Notes: generated by a model not told the origin, from the sequence alone. A DNA stretch of 64,000 bases from Pycnococcus provasolii (GCA_049487715.1 CP150566.1:558001-622000); one strand, 5' to 3'. Shown: positions 8,940 through 18,547, counted from the stretch's first letter. Made by a program: numbers and translations.

Positions 8940-11093
8940 ATGGCGCCGGGTGCGGACTCCGAAGCCTCGGCGGTCGCAGAGACGTCGTTCGTGTCGGCGA
9001 CGGACGAAGACCTGCCCGCCGAAACCGTCAAAGACGACGACGACGCGCTGCCCGTGTCGACGGGAGGCGTGCCCGCGGGCTTCAAGGTGTACGGCAACCC
9101 CGCAAGTCCCGACTACGCCGACCACGCGGCGGCCGTCGTGGAGCCGCAGCTCCCTCCCACCTCAGGACATCAGGACAGCGACGACGACGCGACGCTGCGC
9201 GCATCCACCGCTCAGATGGCGCAGACGCAAGCTGCGGCGGCGGCGGCACAAGCGATTGACGACGACAGCGACGACAACTTCGATCTTCCAACAGCCACGC
9301 CCACGGGAGGGGGTGACGTGCCGGCTGGATTTAAGGTGTACGGCAACCCCGCAAGCCCGGACTATGTGGAGAATGTGGGAAGCCACGCGCCGGCGCTCAG
9401 CCCAGACAGTGCTCCCGTGGACCACGACGACGTGCAAGCGGGTTTGGTGGACTCGGACGACGAGGGTGCACCACCCGCAGACGGGCCAAGGCCGGCACTC
9501 GTCAGCGAGGAGGAGGCTGCGGCCAAAGTCGCAGTCGTGCCCGTCGACCCCGAGGTGCTCGTTTCGCAGAATGTCGCGGAGTACAACGCGAAGATCGGCA
9601 GCATCTTCCAGCAGCTTGACCAGAACGGGTCGGGCGAGGTGAATCGCAGGGAGTTCATCTTGGCGCTCCGGAAAGACAGTGGTCTCGCGGAGGTGCTCGG
9701 TATGCCGCATAAGGTTATGCAGGAGGGGCCGTCGCGCGACGCCTTCGAGGCGGCGTTCAACGCCCTCGACGACGACGGAAGCGGAAGCATCAGCCTCTTG
9801 GAGCTGATGCGGCAGTTCGGCGAACCCGTGCAGACTGCGGCCGAGGCAACCGCCACATACCAACTGGAGACGGGAGAAAATTTGCCGATGATCGACGCAG
9901 TCAGCCACGAACAAGCGCGTGAAATTTCACAAAAGCGCTCCCGCCTCGACGATCCCACGGCAGCACAGTACCAGCCGGGTGATATGGTGTACATGAGCGA
10001 GTCGGCGGAGCCGAGCAAACTGGCACGAGCTGTCACCGCGCCGGCGGAAAATACAAATGCGGGCGAGATGGTGGAGGTTCCCATCGACATGGAGATGCCG
10101 GCGGGAGAGATGCCGCCGCCACCGCCACCACCAAGCGGTGGATTCATGGCCAAGTTGCGATCCTTCATCCCGTCTCGAGGCGGCCGCGGCGGCGACGGCG
10201 GTGGCGATAAGCCGCCGCCCGCCATGCCCGTCGCCTCCGAGAAGAAGGCGACGAGTGCTGCCGAGATGTTCCTCGACGTTGCCGCGCAGTTACCTCCTGC
10301 AATTGCGCTTTTCGAGGTGATGGCTGCTCTAACAGCCTTCGCGGTGGCTGGAGACTGCGACCAAAAAACGCTCAAATATGCAGCCGTCTGGGCCGCCTTT
10401 GCGCTTTTCGTGCACGCTGGCGCGCTCGTGCAGGTGAACACGCTGAAGGGCATTCCGCCGCTGCGCGCGCCGCTTGCCATTGACTGGCTGTTCGGAAGAC
10501 CTAGGTGGGCAACTTCGCCCATCACCACGGCGATGTTCCTTTCATTCACCCTGCTGTTCGCGGCTGGTTGGATGCTCGAGGGACTCGCGCTGTGGGGAGA
10601 CGAGGACATCTGCGGCAAGAACACAAGCAGTCAGGCGTACCTTGGCCTTCTTAGCATCGCTTACGTGATGCTGGCCATCCTTCTCATCGCACATCTGTTC
10701 TCGTACTTCTACCACGGCGCAGATAAAATGCAGCACGCGATCGCGGCCATTTCAGATAGTGTTCGCATGCACGCGCACCGCGCCACGCGCCTGGAAGATG
10801 CTGAAGCTTGCGTCATTTCCGCGGAGGGTCCTTCGAAGGTGCTTTGTATGAATGGCATCGAGATTGCTCTGCTTGGCCTGTGCGACCGCACAGGTCGACC
10901 TGCAACGCTTCCTCTCGGCGCCGGGGTGATGGATCCTGCACAGCGCTCTCTCGTGCTCGCGGTGATGGAGTCTGGGCGGTCCGTTCCTCCTCAGGGTGTT
11001 CCTGCGTCGCGTCCGTCTCCGCCACCTGAGGAGGCTCCTCCACCGACTCCTCCACAGTCTCCGCCACAGTGGCCTTCCGACGACCAGGTTTGA
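8940..11093 (+). CDS. EF-hand protein with four C-terminal membrane helices
   Basis: 717 residues from the ATG at 8940; the frame is open upstream but lacks protein-like character. The acidic, disordered N-terminus holds an exact 16-residue repeat, VPAGFKVYGNPASPDY, at about 44-59 and 127-142. A pair of canonical EF-hand loops follows (DQNGSGEVNRRE, 227-238; DDDGSGSISLLE, 277-288), then a poly-proline stretch and a basic Gly-rich patch. Four hydrophobic helices lie at about 452-472, 478-498, 530-550 and 566-590, with a Pro-rich tail at the end. It is probably a calcium-responsive membrane protein whose EF-hands face the cytosol. I recognise no named family. The repeated tyrosine motif looks like a docking or sorting peptide, but that is inference. 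Confidence 0.75.
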   Translation: MAPGADSEASAVAETSFVSATDEDLPAETVKDDDDALPVSTGGVPAGFKVYGNPASPDYADHAAAVVEPQLPPTSGHQDSDDDATLRASTAQMAQTQAAAAAAQAIDDDSDDNFDLPTATPTGGGDVPAGFKVYGNPASPDYVENVGSHAPALSPDSAPVDHDDVQAGLVDSDDEGAPPADGPRPALVSEEEAAAKVAVVPVDPEVLVSQNVAEYNAKIGSIFQQLDQNGSGEVNRREFILALRKDSGLAEVLGMPHKVMQEGPSRDAFEAAFNALDDDGSGSISLLELMRQFGEPVQTAAEATATYQLETGENLPMIDAVSHEQAREISQKRSRLDDPTAAQYQPGDMVYMSESAEPSKLARAVTAPAENTNAGEMVEVPIDMEMPAGEMPPPPPPPSGGFMAKLRSFIPSRGGRGGDGGGDKPPPAMPVASEKKATSAAEMFLDVAAQLPPAIALFEVMAALTAFAVAGDCDQKTLKYAAVWAAFALFVHAGALVQVNTLKGIPPLRAPLAIDWLFGRPRWATSPITTAMFLSFTLLFAAGWMLEGLALWGDEDICGKNTSSQAYLGLLSIAYVMLAILLIAHLFSYFYHGADKMQHAIAAISDSVRMHAHRATRLEDAEACVISAEGPSKVLCMNGIEIALLGLCDRTGRPATLPLGAGVMDPAQRSLVLAVMESGRSVPPQGVPASRPSPPPEEAPPPTPPQSPPQWPSDDQV

Positions 11094-11195
11094 GCAAACC
11101 TTACTTTTTGATATTTTTTCACGGGGACGACGACGACGACGACGACGACGGGACGAACGGGATTTACTTAAGTACCGTGTTGCAGTGTACGGAAG

Positions 11196-11197
<2 letters not shown>

Positions 11198-11243
<46 letters not shown>

Positions 11244-11257
11244 GCAACAACAACAAC
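11198..11257 (+). repeat. (AAC)n microsatellite
   Basis: About 20 tandem AAC units with a single CAG interruption near the 3' end. Confidence 0.9.
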
Positions 11258-11288
11258 TTTTATAAAAAAAAGAGGGGTCCTAACCTCG

Positions 11289-11315
11289 TAACCCTAACCG
11301 TAACCCTAACCCTAC
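11289..11315 (-). repeat. Telomere-like (CCCTAA)n tract upstream of the SET gene
   Basis: TAACCCTAACC then GTAACCCTAACCCTA, about 175 bp before the ATG at 11491. It is one of seven such arrays in the window. Confidence 0.75.
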
Positions 11316-11490
11316 TTTCAAACTCCAGGCACCCCCAGGTGCCAGGGGAAAAACAGGACAGGCGAGGCTCACGTGACTGACTGGACCGGTTACCATCCTA
11401 TGTAACTTTAGCTGTCAGCCTGCTTGTGTTGTTGTCTGCTTTGCCCTCGCTGTTGTCTCACTTCATTCTCATTCTCACTGGGCGTTTGCT

Positions 11491-14187
11491 ATGCTCGTCG
11501 ACCTGACTGGCGCGCTGGCGGCGACTGCGCCAGTGGCGCTGGTCGTGGACCTCACCGGTGGTGGTGACAGCGTCAGTCTTGAGCTTGAGCCTCCTGGTGG
11601 CGCTCACGTGCCTCTACATGCGTCTCGTGCTCCTGCATCCGTCGTCCATGTCGACGACGACGACGAAGGCGAGGAGGCGGAGAAGCCTCCTCCCGCGTCT
11701 CTGGCTCGTGCCCCTGCATCCGTCGTCCACGCCGATGATGAAGGCGACGACGAAGGCGACGAGGTGGAGAAGCCTCCTCCTGAGCGAGTACAAAAGCAAG
11801 TCGAGGAGCCTTCAGCACTTGTGCAGAAGAAACTGACGTTATCGGATTTCTTTGCTAAGCGCAATTCCTCTGCTGCCGCTGCCGCTTCCACGCCAGTTCC
11901 GAAGTTGGATGCGACAGAGCAGCAACAGCTGGCACCACAGCAGCTCCCCGTGCCGCATCTACAGCAAGCGGCCGGTGCAGGAGGGAGCGAGGAGCGCGAC
12001 CAATCGGTGCAGAGTGTTCAACAAATCAACGTGCTCAACGTTTACAGCAAAACTCCAGCCCCTGCTGCCGAAGCACAGCAAGATGACCAGATCTCTGCAC
12101 ATCTTGCGACGCGCGCGACCAGACAAAAGGCATTTCAATTGCATTGGCTTCAACGCAAGCGAGTCACGATCTTCGACGGTGAAACACTCGGCCATCTCGC
12201 GCGCCGCGTTCTTGAAAGAGTCGAGGAGACGAAGCCGGGGAAACATCAAGGCCGAGGCGTCATGCCTCTTACCGCAGCGCAGTGGAGGGAGGCTGTGCAA
12301 AAGCACAAGCACGACCACCCACAGATGGAGAGATGGTTGTTTCGCATCTGTGCACCACAGCAAATCTGTGCACCACAGCAAGGTGATGACGACGACGACG
12401 AAGGCGAGGAGGTGGATGAGCCTTCTGCTGAGCGCAATTCCTCTGCTGCCGCTGCCGCTTCCACGCCAGTTCCGAAGTTGGATGCGACAGAGCAGCAACA
12501 GCCGGCACCACAGCAGCTCCCCGTGCCGCATCTACAGCAAGCGGCCGGTGCAGGAGGGAGCGAGGAGCGCGACCAATCGGAACCAATGTCGTTTGCACTT
12601 TGCACACACAATCTGATCAAAGAGGAGGAAGGAGGAGCGTGCCAACTGTGCAAGGCAGCGCGCTATGTGCTCTCTAATTACAGCCACATAACAGACTCTG
12701 GAACTCTCGCAAACCTCACGAGAGGTATAATAGGGAGTTCGAGCCATTATAGGTTATTGAAAGAGCGCGCAGGCGTGAAGCGCATGGGCGATTTCTTCGA
12801 CTACGTGCGAGGCCGGCCGGCGCCACTTTCAAAACCACCACCAGACTCGAAGTGGCCTTCCGACGGTGCACCACAGCAAGATGATGATGATGACGACGAC
12901 AGCGACAATGGCGACAACAACGACAACGACACAAGCGACAGCGACGATGATGACGACTACCACGGCAACGCGCAAGCAAGCAAGGCGCCTTTGCCAGCAG
13001 CGGGTGCAGGAGGATGTGGTGAAGAGAGTGTCGTTCGTCGCCAACAACCAAAACGGCGGCCGGACTGCGATGTCACAGAGCAGCAGAAGATGCTAAAGGT
13101 GATGCGCATCGACCGAAGCGCAAAGAACTGCAGGAGTCAAGGCCTTTGCAGCTCTATGATCGGAATGAGGATACGTAAACAGTTCGGATCGCAGTTCTTC
13201 TCAGGCAAGGTGGATGGGTGCGACCCCATCAGGCGCTGGTACCATGTCACCTACACTGACGGAGACAAGGAAGAGATGGGCATGGAGGAACTCTTAAGGC
13301 TGCGCGAAAACAACATTCCCATGACTTTTGCTCATGGGGATGATGCGCCTGATCGCGTGCTGGGCGTGACGCCCGTGACGTCAAAAGCGAGAGGGCTGTG
13401 GAGGGCATGTTGGAAGAATGCAAGGAATCAGCGTTCAAACGCAAATCTCGAATGCGGTGTTGGTGGATTTCAGATCACGTCCATCTACGATGCCAATGAG
13501 CCGGAGTACCTCTCGTCCGCAAACCTCATCAAGAGCATATCAGCATATCTCATCGATCTAGGTGTTGACCTTGGTGCCGCAATTTCGCATGGAATGACGC
13601 CCGCACTGCCGAAGGATGCCCCACCATCGCCGTTTCTCGAGCAATACACCGTACCTGCGAGCGACCCCCGCGAAGGGCTGCACGGTCAGTTGGGATGTCG
13701 CGTGCGCTCTGGTTGCTCCATCTCCGCGGGCACGACGCTCGGCGTGTACACAGGGGAGATGCTAACGACAGACGAGGTTTACTCCTTGCCTTCTGTGCAA
13801 GAAGCGAAGCGGCTTGGGCCTATCGAATTTTTGCAAGCCGAGATGAATGCCGAGAGCTTCACAGAAGAGATGAATAACTTCAATGCCTACAATGCGTCGC
13901 TCTGCGATGGCGCCAAGCTCGCGGTGTGTGCAGTGAACGACTCTCGTGGATTGATGCACCGCATCAATGACGTTCGTTTGAATCCCATGACGCCGACGAC
14001 TCCCCACGCGATGCTGCCAGGAGGGAAGAATGTGGAGTACGTCGAGACGCTTGTGTGCGGTTTGCCGTTTGTGTTTTTGGTGGCTCGGTGCGATTTGTCG
14101 TCGGGTATGGACTTGCGCGGCGACTACCAGGATGCGTACTGGGAACTGTTGCGTGACCTGGCGCGGCGTATCAAGATGATGTCGTAG
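11491..14187 (+). CDS. SET-domain protein with SUMO-interacting-like motifs and a Tudor-like domain
   Basis: 898 residues from an ATG that opens the frame. The N-terminus carries two VDLTG motifs (residues 3-7 and about 22-26) followed by acidic stretches, resembling SUMO-interacting motifs. A low-complexity Ala/Gln/Pro segment is present twice as a 150-bp DNA repeat (11858-12007 and 12431-12580). Around residues 565-605 is a Tudor/Agenet-like fold (FGSQFFSGKVDG..WYHVTYTDGDKEE). The C-terminal third is a divergent SET domain with LGVYTGE near 749, the substrate-pocket region HRINDVR, and GDYQDAYW near 876 replacing the usual DYG.xYW. SET proteins are mainly lysine methyltransferases. Loss of the NHSCxPN box means activity is uncertain. 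Chromatin function is inferred from the domain pair. Confidence 0.75.
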   Translation: MLVDLTGALAATAPVALVVDLTGGGDSVSLELEPPGGAHVPLHASRAPASVVHVDDDDEGEEAEKPPPASLARAPASVVHADDEGDDEGDEVEKPPPERVQKQVEEPSALVQKKLTLSDFFAKRNSSAAAAASTPVPKLDATEQQQLAPQQLPVPHLQQAAGAGGSEERDQSVQSVQQINVLNVYSKTPAPAAEAQQDDQISAHLATRATRQKAFQLHWLQRKRVTIFDGETLGHLARRVLERVEETKPGKHQGRGVMPLTAAQWREAVQKHKHDHPQMERWLFRICAPQQICAPQQGDDDDDEGEEVDEPSAERNSSAAAAASTPVPKLDATEQQQPAPQQLPVPHLQQAAGAGGSEERDQSEPMSFALCTHNLIKEEEGGACQLCKAARYVLSNYSHITDSGTLANLTRGIIGSSSHYRLLKERAGVKRMGDFFDYVRGRPAPLSKPPPDSKWPSDGAPQQDDDDDDDSDNGDNNDNDTSDSDDDDDYHGNAQASKAPLPAAGAGGCGEESVVRRQQPKRRPDCDVTEQQKMLKVMRIDRSAKNCRSQGLCSSMIGMRIRKQFGSQFFSGKVDGCDPIRRWYHVTYTDGDKEEMGMEELLRLRENNIPMTFAHGDDAPDRVLGVTPVTSKARGLWRACWKNARNQRSNANLECGVGGFQITSIYDANEPEYLSSANLIKSISAYLIDLGVDLGAAISHGMTPALPKDAPPSPFLEQYTVPASDPREGLHGQLGCRVRSGCSISAGTTLGVYTGEMLTTDEVYSLPSVQEAKRLGPIEFLQAEMNAESFTEEMNNFNAYNASLCDGAKLAVCAVNDSRGLMHRINDVRLNPMTPTTPHAMLPGGKNVEYVETLVCGLPFVFLVARCDLSSGMDLRGDYQDAYWELLRDLARRIKMMS
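11858..12580 (+). repeat. 150-bp in-frame direct duplication inside the SET gene
   Basis: Positions 11858-12007 and 12431-12580 align without gaps at an offset of 573 bp. I see a single mismatch (CTG versus CCG). Both copies are in the same reading frame and encode an Ala-, Gln- and Pro-rich segment. Confidence 0.9.
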
Positions 14188-14197
14188 CCGAGCACAG

Positions 14198-14202
14198 TGT
14201 AA
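14198..14202 (+). terminator. TGTAA polyadenylation signal
   Basis: TGTAA begins 11 nt past the SET gene stop. Confidence 0.4.
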
Positions 14203-14286
14203 CTTTTAGATTGCAATCAGTAAAGGAGTGGTTACCATCAAACTAGACGAGCACTGCCACGTGCTGCGCGCGGGAAAAAAAAAACC

Positions 14287-15573
14287 TTAACGTCGCCGGC
14301 GCTTGTTCGACGTGCGTGCAGGCGCGTTGACCGTACCCTTGCTCTCCGGAGAGCTTGCGGGCGAGAAGTCAGGCTCGAACGCGTTGAATCGCGCATCTTT
14401 GAACGCAGACGGCGTCGCCGCCTCGCTCGGCTGAGAAGCTGACGCGCGCGTGCGTCGTGGCGTGCGTGGCTGGGCTGCCGCCGACTTCTTGGCGAGGCGC
14501 GGCTTCTTCGCCAAGCGCTTCGGAATGTACTCGCCGTCCGACTCCGACTCGCTGAGGTTCGCGAGCAGGTCGTCGTCCTCCTCCTCGTCTTCGTGCACCT
14601 CCTCAGCCAGAGGCGGCGGGGGTGGCGGGGGCACATCATCCTTGACTTTACGCGCGACAGACTTGTCGAGCTTATCCGCCGCGTCGTTGAAGCTCGGGTG
14701 CTGCTTGCGCCACTCCTTGCGCGCCTTGGTAGCGTTCGCTCGCGCACTGGCAGCCTTCACCTCGAAAGGCTTGCGTTCATCCTCCGTGAGCGCATCGAAT
14801 TTCTCCTTCGCCTCCGCGGGCGTGACGTTGAGGCTCTCGGCGTACAGAGCGAGCGCGCTCTTAGCACGCACGACAGGGTTCTTGCGAAAGCGCTTGCTCA
14901 TGACGCCAACGAACCTCGTTCGTTTGTCGTCGAGTCCTCCCATGTTGTACGGCGTCTGCTCCGCCCACGCGAGAACGGCGTTGAGCACGCCGAACGACCG
15001 CTTCTGCTTGTCCGTTCCCTTGAACATGACGTACGGTCGAGGGAGCGCCTTTCCGTAGAAGTTGTGCACCGCCACCTTGTTCGCGTCAGACGACACGGCG
15101 TCGTAGTAGAGTTTGCGTCCCGCCATGACTTCCGCCGCTTTTCCTTTTCCTTTGGCTGTCGTCCTGGAGTCCCTTTGGTGTTTGCTTCCGTTCTTGGAGT
15201 TGGACTTGCGCACGCCCATCGACGAAGTCGCCGCGGACGATCCCACCGCAAGGTTCTTTTTCGCCTTTGAGGGTTTGCCGGAAGCGCCATTATTCTTGTT
15301 GGAATCCTTAGAGCCCAAGTGCTGTCCCCCCGAAGCACCGCTACCGCTCTTCCCACTTCGCACACCACGCATGGACTCCTTCGCTTTGGGTTTCGACGGT
15401 GCGGCAACCAAAATGGACGAGTGAGGCGGATACACGTTCCTTCCCCCAAAGGGGACTCCTCCTCCTCCTCCCAACGCTGAGGTCAGAAGGAGCTGCGACG
15501 GCGTCGCAGGGGACTGATGGGACGCAGATGGGGGAGGTACAGAGCGCGACGAGCGACGGAGCGTGGACGCCAT
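14287..15573 (-). CDS. Basic nuclear protein with a degenerate HMG-box-like region
   Basis: 428 residues from the ATG at 15573, the first in frame; the open frame upstream has no ATG. The Ser-rich, basic N-terminus leads to a conserved-looking block, YDAVSSDANKVAVHNFYG through FRKNPVVRAKSALALYAES. A helical stretch with FDALTEDERKPFEVKAASAR then resembles helix 2 and 3 of an HMG box (phrase pattern LxxxERxPFexxA). Next come a seven-proline run, an acidic region EDEEEDDDLL and a strongly basic C-terminus ending NKRRRR, with several possible nuclear localisation signals. DNA binding is likely, but I cannot name the family. Confidence 0.65.
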   Translation of the reverse strand: MASTLRRSSRSVPPPSASHQSPATPSQLLLTSALGGGGGVPFGGRNVYPPHSSILVAAPSKPKAKESMRGVRSGKSGSGASGGQHLGSKDSNKNNGASGKPSKAKKNLAVGSSAATSSMGVRKSNSKNGSKHQRDSRTTAKGKGKAAEVMAGRKLYYDAVSSDANKVAVHNFYGKALPRPYVMFKGTDKQKRSFGVLNAVLAWAEQTPYNMGGLDDKRTRFVGVMSKRFRKNPVVRAKSALALYAESLNVTPAEAKEKFDALTEDERKPFEVKAASARANATKARKEWRKQHPSFNDAADKLDKSVARKVKDDVPPPPPPPLAEEVHEDEEEDDDLLANLSESESDGEYIPKRLAKKPRLAKKSAAAQPRTPRRTRASASQPSEAATPSAFKDARFNAFEPDFSPASSPESKGTVNAPARTSNKRRRR

Positions 15574-16686
15574 CGCACTGATGAGTGATGATTGGGACGG
15601 GAGTGATGTGATGGGACAGTGATGGGAACGGGGGGCAGTTCCTTCTTCCACCTGGGAAACGGAGTGATGAGGGGAGGGGGGAAGGGGGGGATAAATTGCC
15701 AGAAAAGTTCCGGCGGGAAAACGGCACTGACAGGTGACCGGGAGGAAAGAACTTCCTGATGAGTTCACCCCGGGGGCCTTGGCCTTGGGATTTCCCTCCC
15801 TCCAGGGGTTTGCTTTTTTATTTCGTAACCCCTACTTCCTCCCCCCTCTTCCTATCTTCTTAGATCGGTAACGTGGAGGATTGATGGCATTTTGCATGTC
15901 TGACGACTTCTTCTTGCGTGATGGTGGTGGGACTCGAGCCTCACGAGGCTCGCCCTTCCCTTTTTCCCCCACTGTAACTTCATTCTACACTTTTGGTTTA
16001 TTTTCACGTCGTCACTCGTTTTTGACGTTCGTGCTAGCGTTTCTTTCATTTAAGAAAGAGATGCATTCGCGCCTAATCGAAATGGAAAAAGCCATCGACA
16101 AATCATCTACCATACTGACGCAGATGAGTCAGGCAGCCACTCAACGATCCAGCACAAGGCCTCAGACCCCTCCGGAGGCCTCAAGAGGCCTCGCCAAAAG
16201 CGCGGCCTCCGGAGGCCTCCGGAGGGGTCTGAGGCCTCCGGAGGCCTCCGGAGGCCGCTGTCCAAGAAGTAGACGCACGCGGGGACACGCCCATGACTCC
16301 TGACATCCGTCAGTGTTGATGCTTTTCCATTTTGGAACGACTGCCGCGATCGCGTGCGAAGGATTTCAGATGCGATTTACAAGGACTTGCGTTTGAATGC
16401 AACGCGACACGCCCGCGCGGCGCCTGTGTGCTGACAGGTACATCAGTGTAACAAGAGTAGAAGTACTGTACAGTACTAATGTTTGTAGCCAGTACGTACC
16501 TACCGGTACTGTGGCAGAGGCGTCGTCGTCGTCGTCCTCCTCCTCCGAAGGAGGCCATGATGCTGAATGAATCCCCGAATCCATCCCCGAACGAGATAAG
16601 AAAAGGGCCGAGGAAAAAGTTTTTTTCCGTTTCCGCCGCCGGCCTTTTTTTTTGAGATTGTCTCGCCCAAGTTTTTCGTCTTGGCG
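15574..16686. other. Intergenic region between two divergent genes, with a 26-bp-arm hairpin
   Basis: It holds the promoters of the HMG-like gene (-) and TruB (+). The notable structure is the GC-rich inverted repeat at 16157-16237. A palindromic AGTACTGTACAGTACT lies near 16463. A 139-codon open frame at 15884-16303 runs through the hairpin and lacks support as a gene. Confidence 0.55.
16157..16237. repeat. Inverted repeat: 26-bp perfect arms, 29-nt loop
   Basis: Arm 16157-16182 is the exact reverse complement of 16212-16237. Both arms are built from the palindromic unit AGGCCTCCGGAGGCCT, and the repeat extends imperfectly on the right side (16238-16257). Confidence 0.9.
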
Positions 16687-18183
16687 ATGTCGATGCACGC
16701 GCCCATGCGCACGCCGTCGTCGATGTCGAAGTTGCGCGTTAGGGTTGCCTGGCTGCCCGCATCACGCCTTTCTCTCGTCACGTTAGGGCGCCCTGGTAGG
16801 TACGGGCAACCAGCCTTGGTGTGCGCGTGCTCGTCGTCGTCGTCGTCGTCGTCACCTATCGACGATGGCGCTGCAGGACCCGAGAGAGGCGGAGGCTACT
16901 TCTCAGCAGAAGCGAGACGTGAGCGCATGCAACGCGATATGCAACAGGCACGGTGGGCAGATGAGCCGTCGAACAACGGTCGACCGGTGGTGCCCACGCC
17001 GCGTCGACGACCTTACCCGTCAGGGGAGACGATGGGACCGCCGACGCTACTTGCTCCGCCGCCGGTGGCGGACGGCGAGGAAAAACCGACCATCCCGTTT
17101 GGCGCGCTGTCGAATGCGCTCCTACTGGTGGACAAGCCGCGAGGTTGGACGAGCTTCGACGTGTGCAACAGCATAAGAAGAGCGGCAACGCCCAACTTTT
17201 CGTTTGGAAGGACGCCAAAGAACAAACTCGCAAAGGTGGGACACGCGGGAACGCTCGACCCTCTCGCCACAGGTCTTATGCTGGTATGCGTGGGTGCTGC
17301 AACGAAGTCGGTCTCCGGGTACAGTTCGCTTGACAAGGCATACGTGGGTTCTATGCGGCTTGGTCAGACGACGCCGAGCCTCGACTGCGACACGCCGGTG
17401 GATGCGGAGAAGCCTTGCGAGCACATTGGCGTCGACAACGTCAAGGAGTGCCTGACGAAGAATTTCGACGGCGACATCATGCAGGTGCCACCTATGTACA
17501 GCGCGAAGAGTCAGGGTGGCGAGAGGCTGTACGACAAGGCGCGGCGCGGCGAGACGGTGAAGCGCGAGCCATGCAAGGTGACGATCAATGCCGTGGATGC
17601 GTGGTCGGTGGGCGAGCGTGATGGCGACATGGATGTTTACAACGCCGGCGGCGACGCGCCACCCGCGGACGCGGAGGACACGCCTGACGACGATGGTGAC
17701 GACGTCGACAGTGAGCAGAAGCGCATCTCCGCGCTTCCGATATCCGCACCCACGGCACGCGACGTGATGTTCTCCGTCGACTGCTCGAAGGGAACGTACG
17801 TGCGAAGCGTCGTCGACGACGCGGGTCGTTTGCTTGGTTGCGGCGCGTACATGACGAGTTTGCGTCGCACGCGCGTCGGTCCTTACGAGGTATCTGCTGC
17901 GTGGAACGTCGACGACCTCGTGGACGCTCTGTGGGATGCTAAGCGCGCGGCGTTCCCTAAACCCGAGGGTCGTCGCGGGAACGTCGGAGGTCGCGGTCGC
18001 GGTGGAGGTCGTGGAGGTCGCGGAGGTCGCGGAGGTCGCGGTCGCGGAGGTCGCGGTCGCGGCGCGGATGCGTCGTCGTCGTCGTCGTCCACTACTACGA
18101 ATAAAGTCACAAGGTCCGAGTATCGACGAGGTGATAAATACCCTGAAGGACGACTTGTAAGAATCAATCGGGTAAAAGGGTAA
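16687..18183 (+). CDS. TruB-family tRNA pseudouridine-55 synthase, organellar, with RG-rich tail
   Basis: 498 residues from the first ATG. The N-terminus is basic and Ser-rich with a run of serines, like a transit peptide. The TruB catalytic core starts near residue 138 (ALLLVDKPRGWTSFDV). It contains GHAGTLDPLATGLM with the nucleophilic aspartate at 191, QVPPMYSAKSQGGERLYDKAR, and the later segment CSKGTYVRSVVDDAGRLLG. The enzyme isomerises U55 in the T loop of tRNAs. An acidic insert (about 320-345) interrupts the core. The C-terminus is an unusual glycine-arginine tail (GRGGGRGGRGGRGG pattern, nt 17985-18065) that probably binds RNA. The core length and motifs are those of bacterial-type TruB, which suggests plastid or mitochondrial origin. 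Confidence 0.88.
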   Translation: MSMHAPMRTPSSMSKLRVRVAWLPASRLSLVTLGRPGRYGQPALVCACSSSSSSSSPIDDGAAGPERGGGYFSAEARRERMQRDMQQARWADEPSNNGRPVVPTPRRRPYPSGETMGPPTLLAPPPVADGEEKPTIPFGALSNALLLVDKPRGWTSFDVCNSIRRAATPNFSFGRTPKNKLAKVGHAGTLDPLATGLMLVCVGAATKSVSGYSSLDKAYVGSMRLGQTTPSLDCDTPVDAEKPCEHIGVDNVKECLTKNFDGDIMQVPPMYSAKSQGGERLYDKARRGETVKREPCKVTINAVDAWSVGERDGDMDVYNAGGDAPPADAEDTPDDDGDDVDSEQKRISALPISAPTARDVMFSVDCSKGTYVRSVVDDAGRLLGCGAYMTSLRRTRVGPYEVSAAWNVDDLVDALWDAKRAAFPKPEGRRGNVGGRGRGGGRGGRGGRGGRGRGGRGRGADASSSSSSTTTNKVTRSEYRRGDKYPEGRLVRINRVKG

Positions 18184-18308
18184 CTTACTTACCCAATAAT
18201 AATAGTATCAAGATGAAGACAAGACGTCACACACCTAAGTTAAGTACCCCTAGACTAAGAGTATGTAGTACAGTACATAGACTAAGTAACGAACCACAGC
18301 CACTATGT

Positions 18309-18352
18309 AACCCAAACCCAAACCCAAACCCTATCGTAGGATCACCCTAACC
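18309..18352 (-). repeat. Degenerate telomere-like tract, (CCCAAA)n plus CCCTAA
   Basis: Four AAACCC-type units run into CTATCGTAG and then CACCCTAACC. The CCCAAA variant differs from the CCCTAA units elsewhere. Confidence 0.6.
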
Positions 18353-18496
18353 GCTACCCCGTCAGATCTCTGCTGACCTCCCTCCAAGATGCTGAGCGAA
18401 CGATGAACGATGTTACCCCGACCGATGATTCCTGGCGCATCCTTTCCATTCCGATTTCCGAGGGGAGAAGAATCCGAGGGAAAAGGGGGCCCCCGA

Positions 18497-18547
18497 GCGA
18501 GAAGGAAGGGAAGGGGAAGGGGAAGGGAAGGGAAGGGGAAGGGGAGC
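18497..18547 (+). repeat. Polypurine GGGGAA/GGGAA tract
   Basis: Tandem AAGGGG and AAGGG units on the plus strand form a G-rich, potentially quadruplex-forming run. Confidence 0.8.

Larger units (their letters stand above)
11094..11490. other. Intergenic region with two trinucleotide microsatellites
   Basis: It holds a (GAC)n run at 11125-11150, an (AAC)n run at 11198-11257 with one CAG interruption, a telomere-like array (11289-11315) and a TCACGTGA box (11369-11376). No gene is seen. Confidence 0.7.

Noticed and set aside
9362-10624. 420-codon minus-strand open frame
   Set aside because: It is a shadow of the EF-hand membrane protein gene and has no recognisable features.
15884-16303. Plus-strand frame of 139 codons upstream of TruB
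   Set aside because: It reads through the palindromic hairpin, has no domain and sits in a promoter. The short coiled-coil-like part (about 16060-16140) is not enough.
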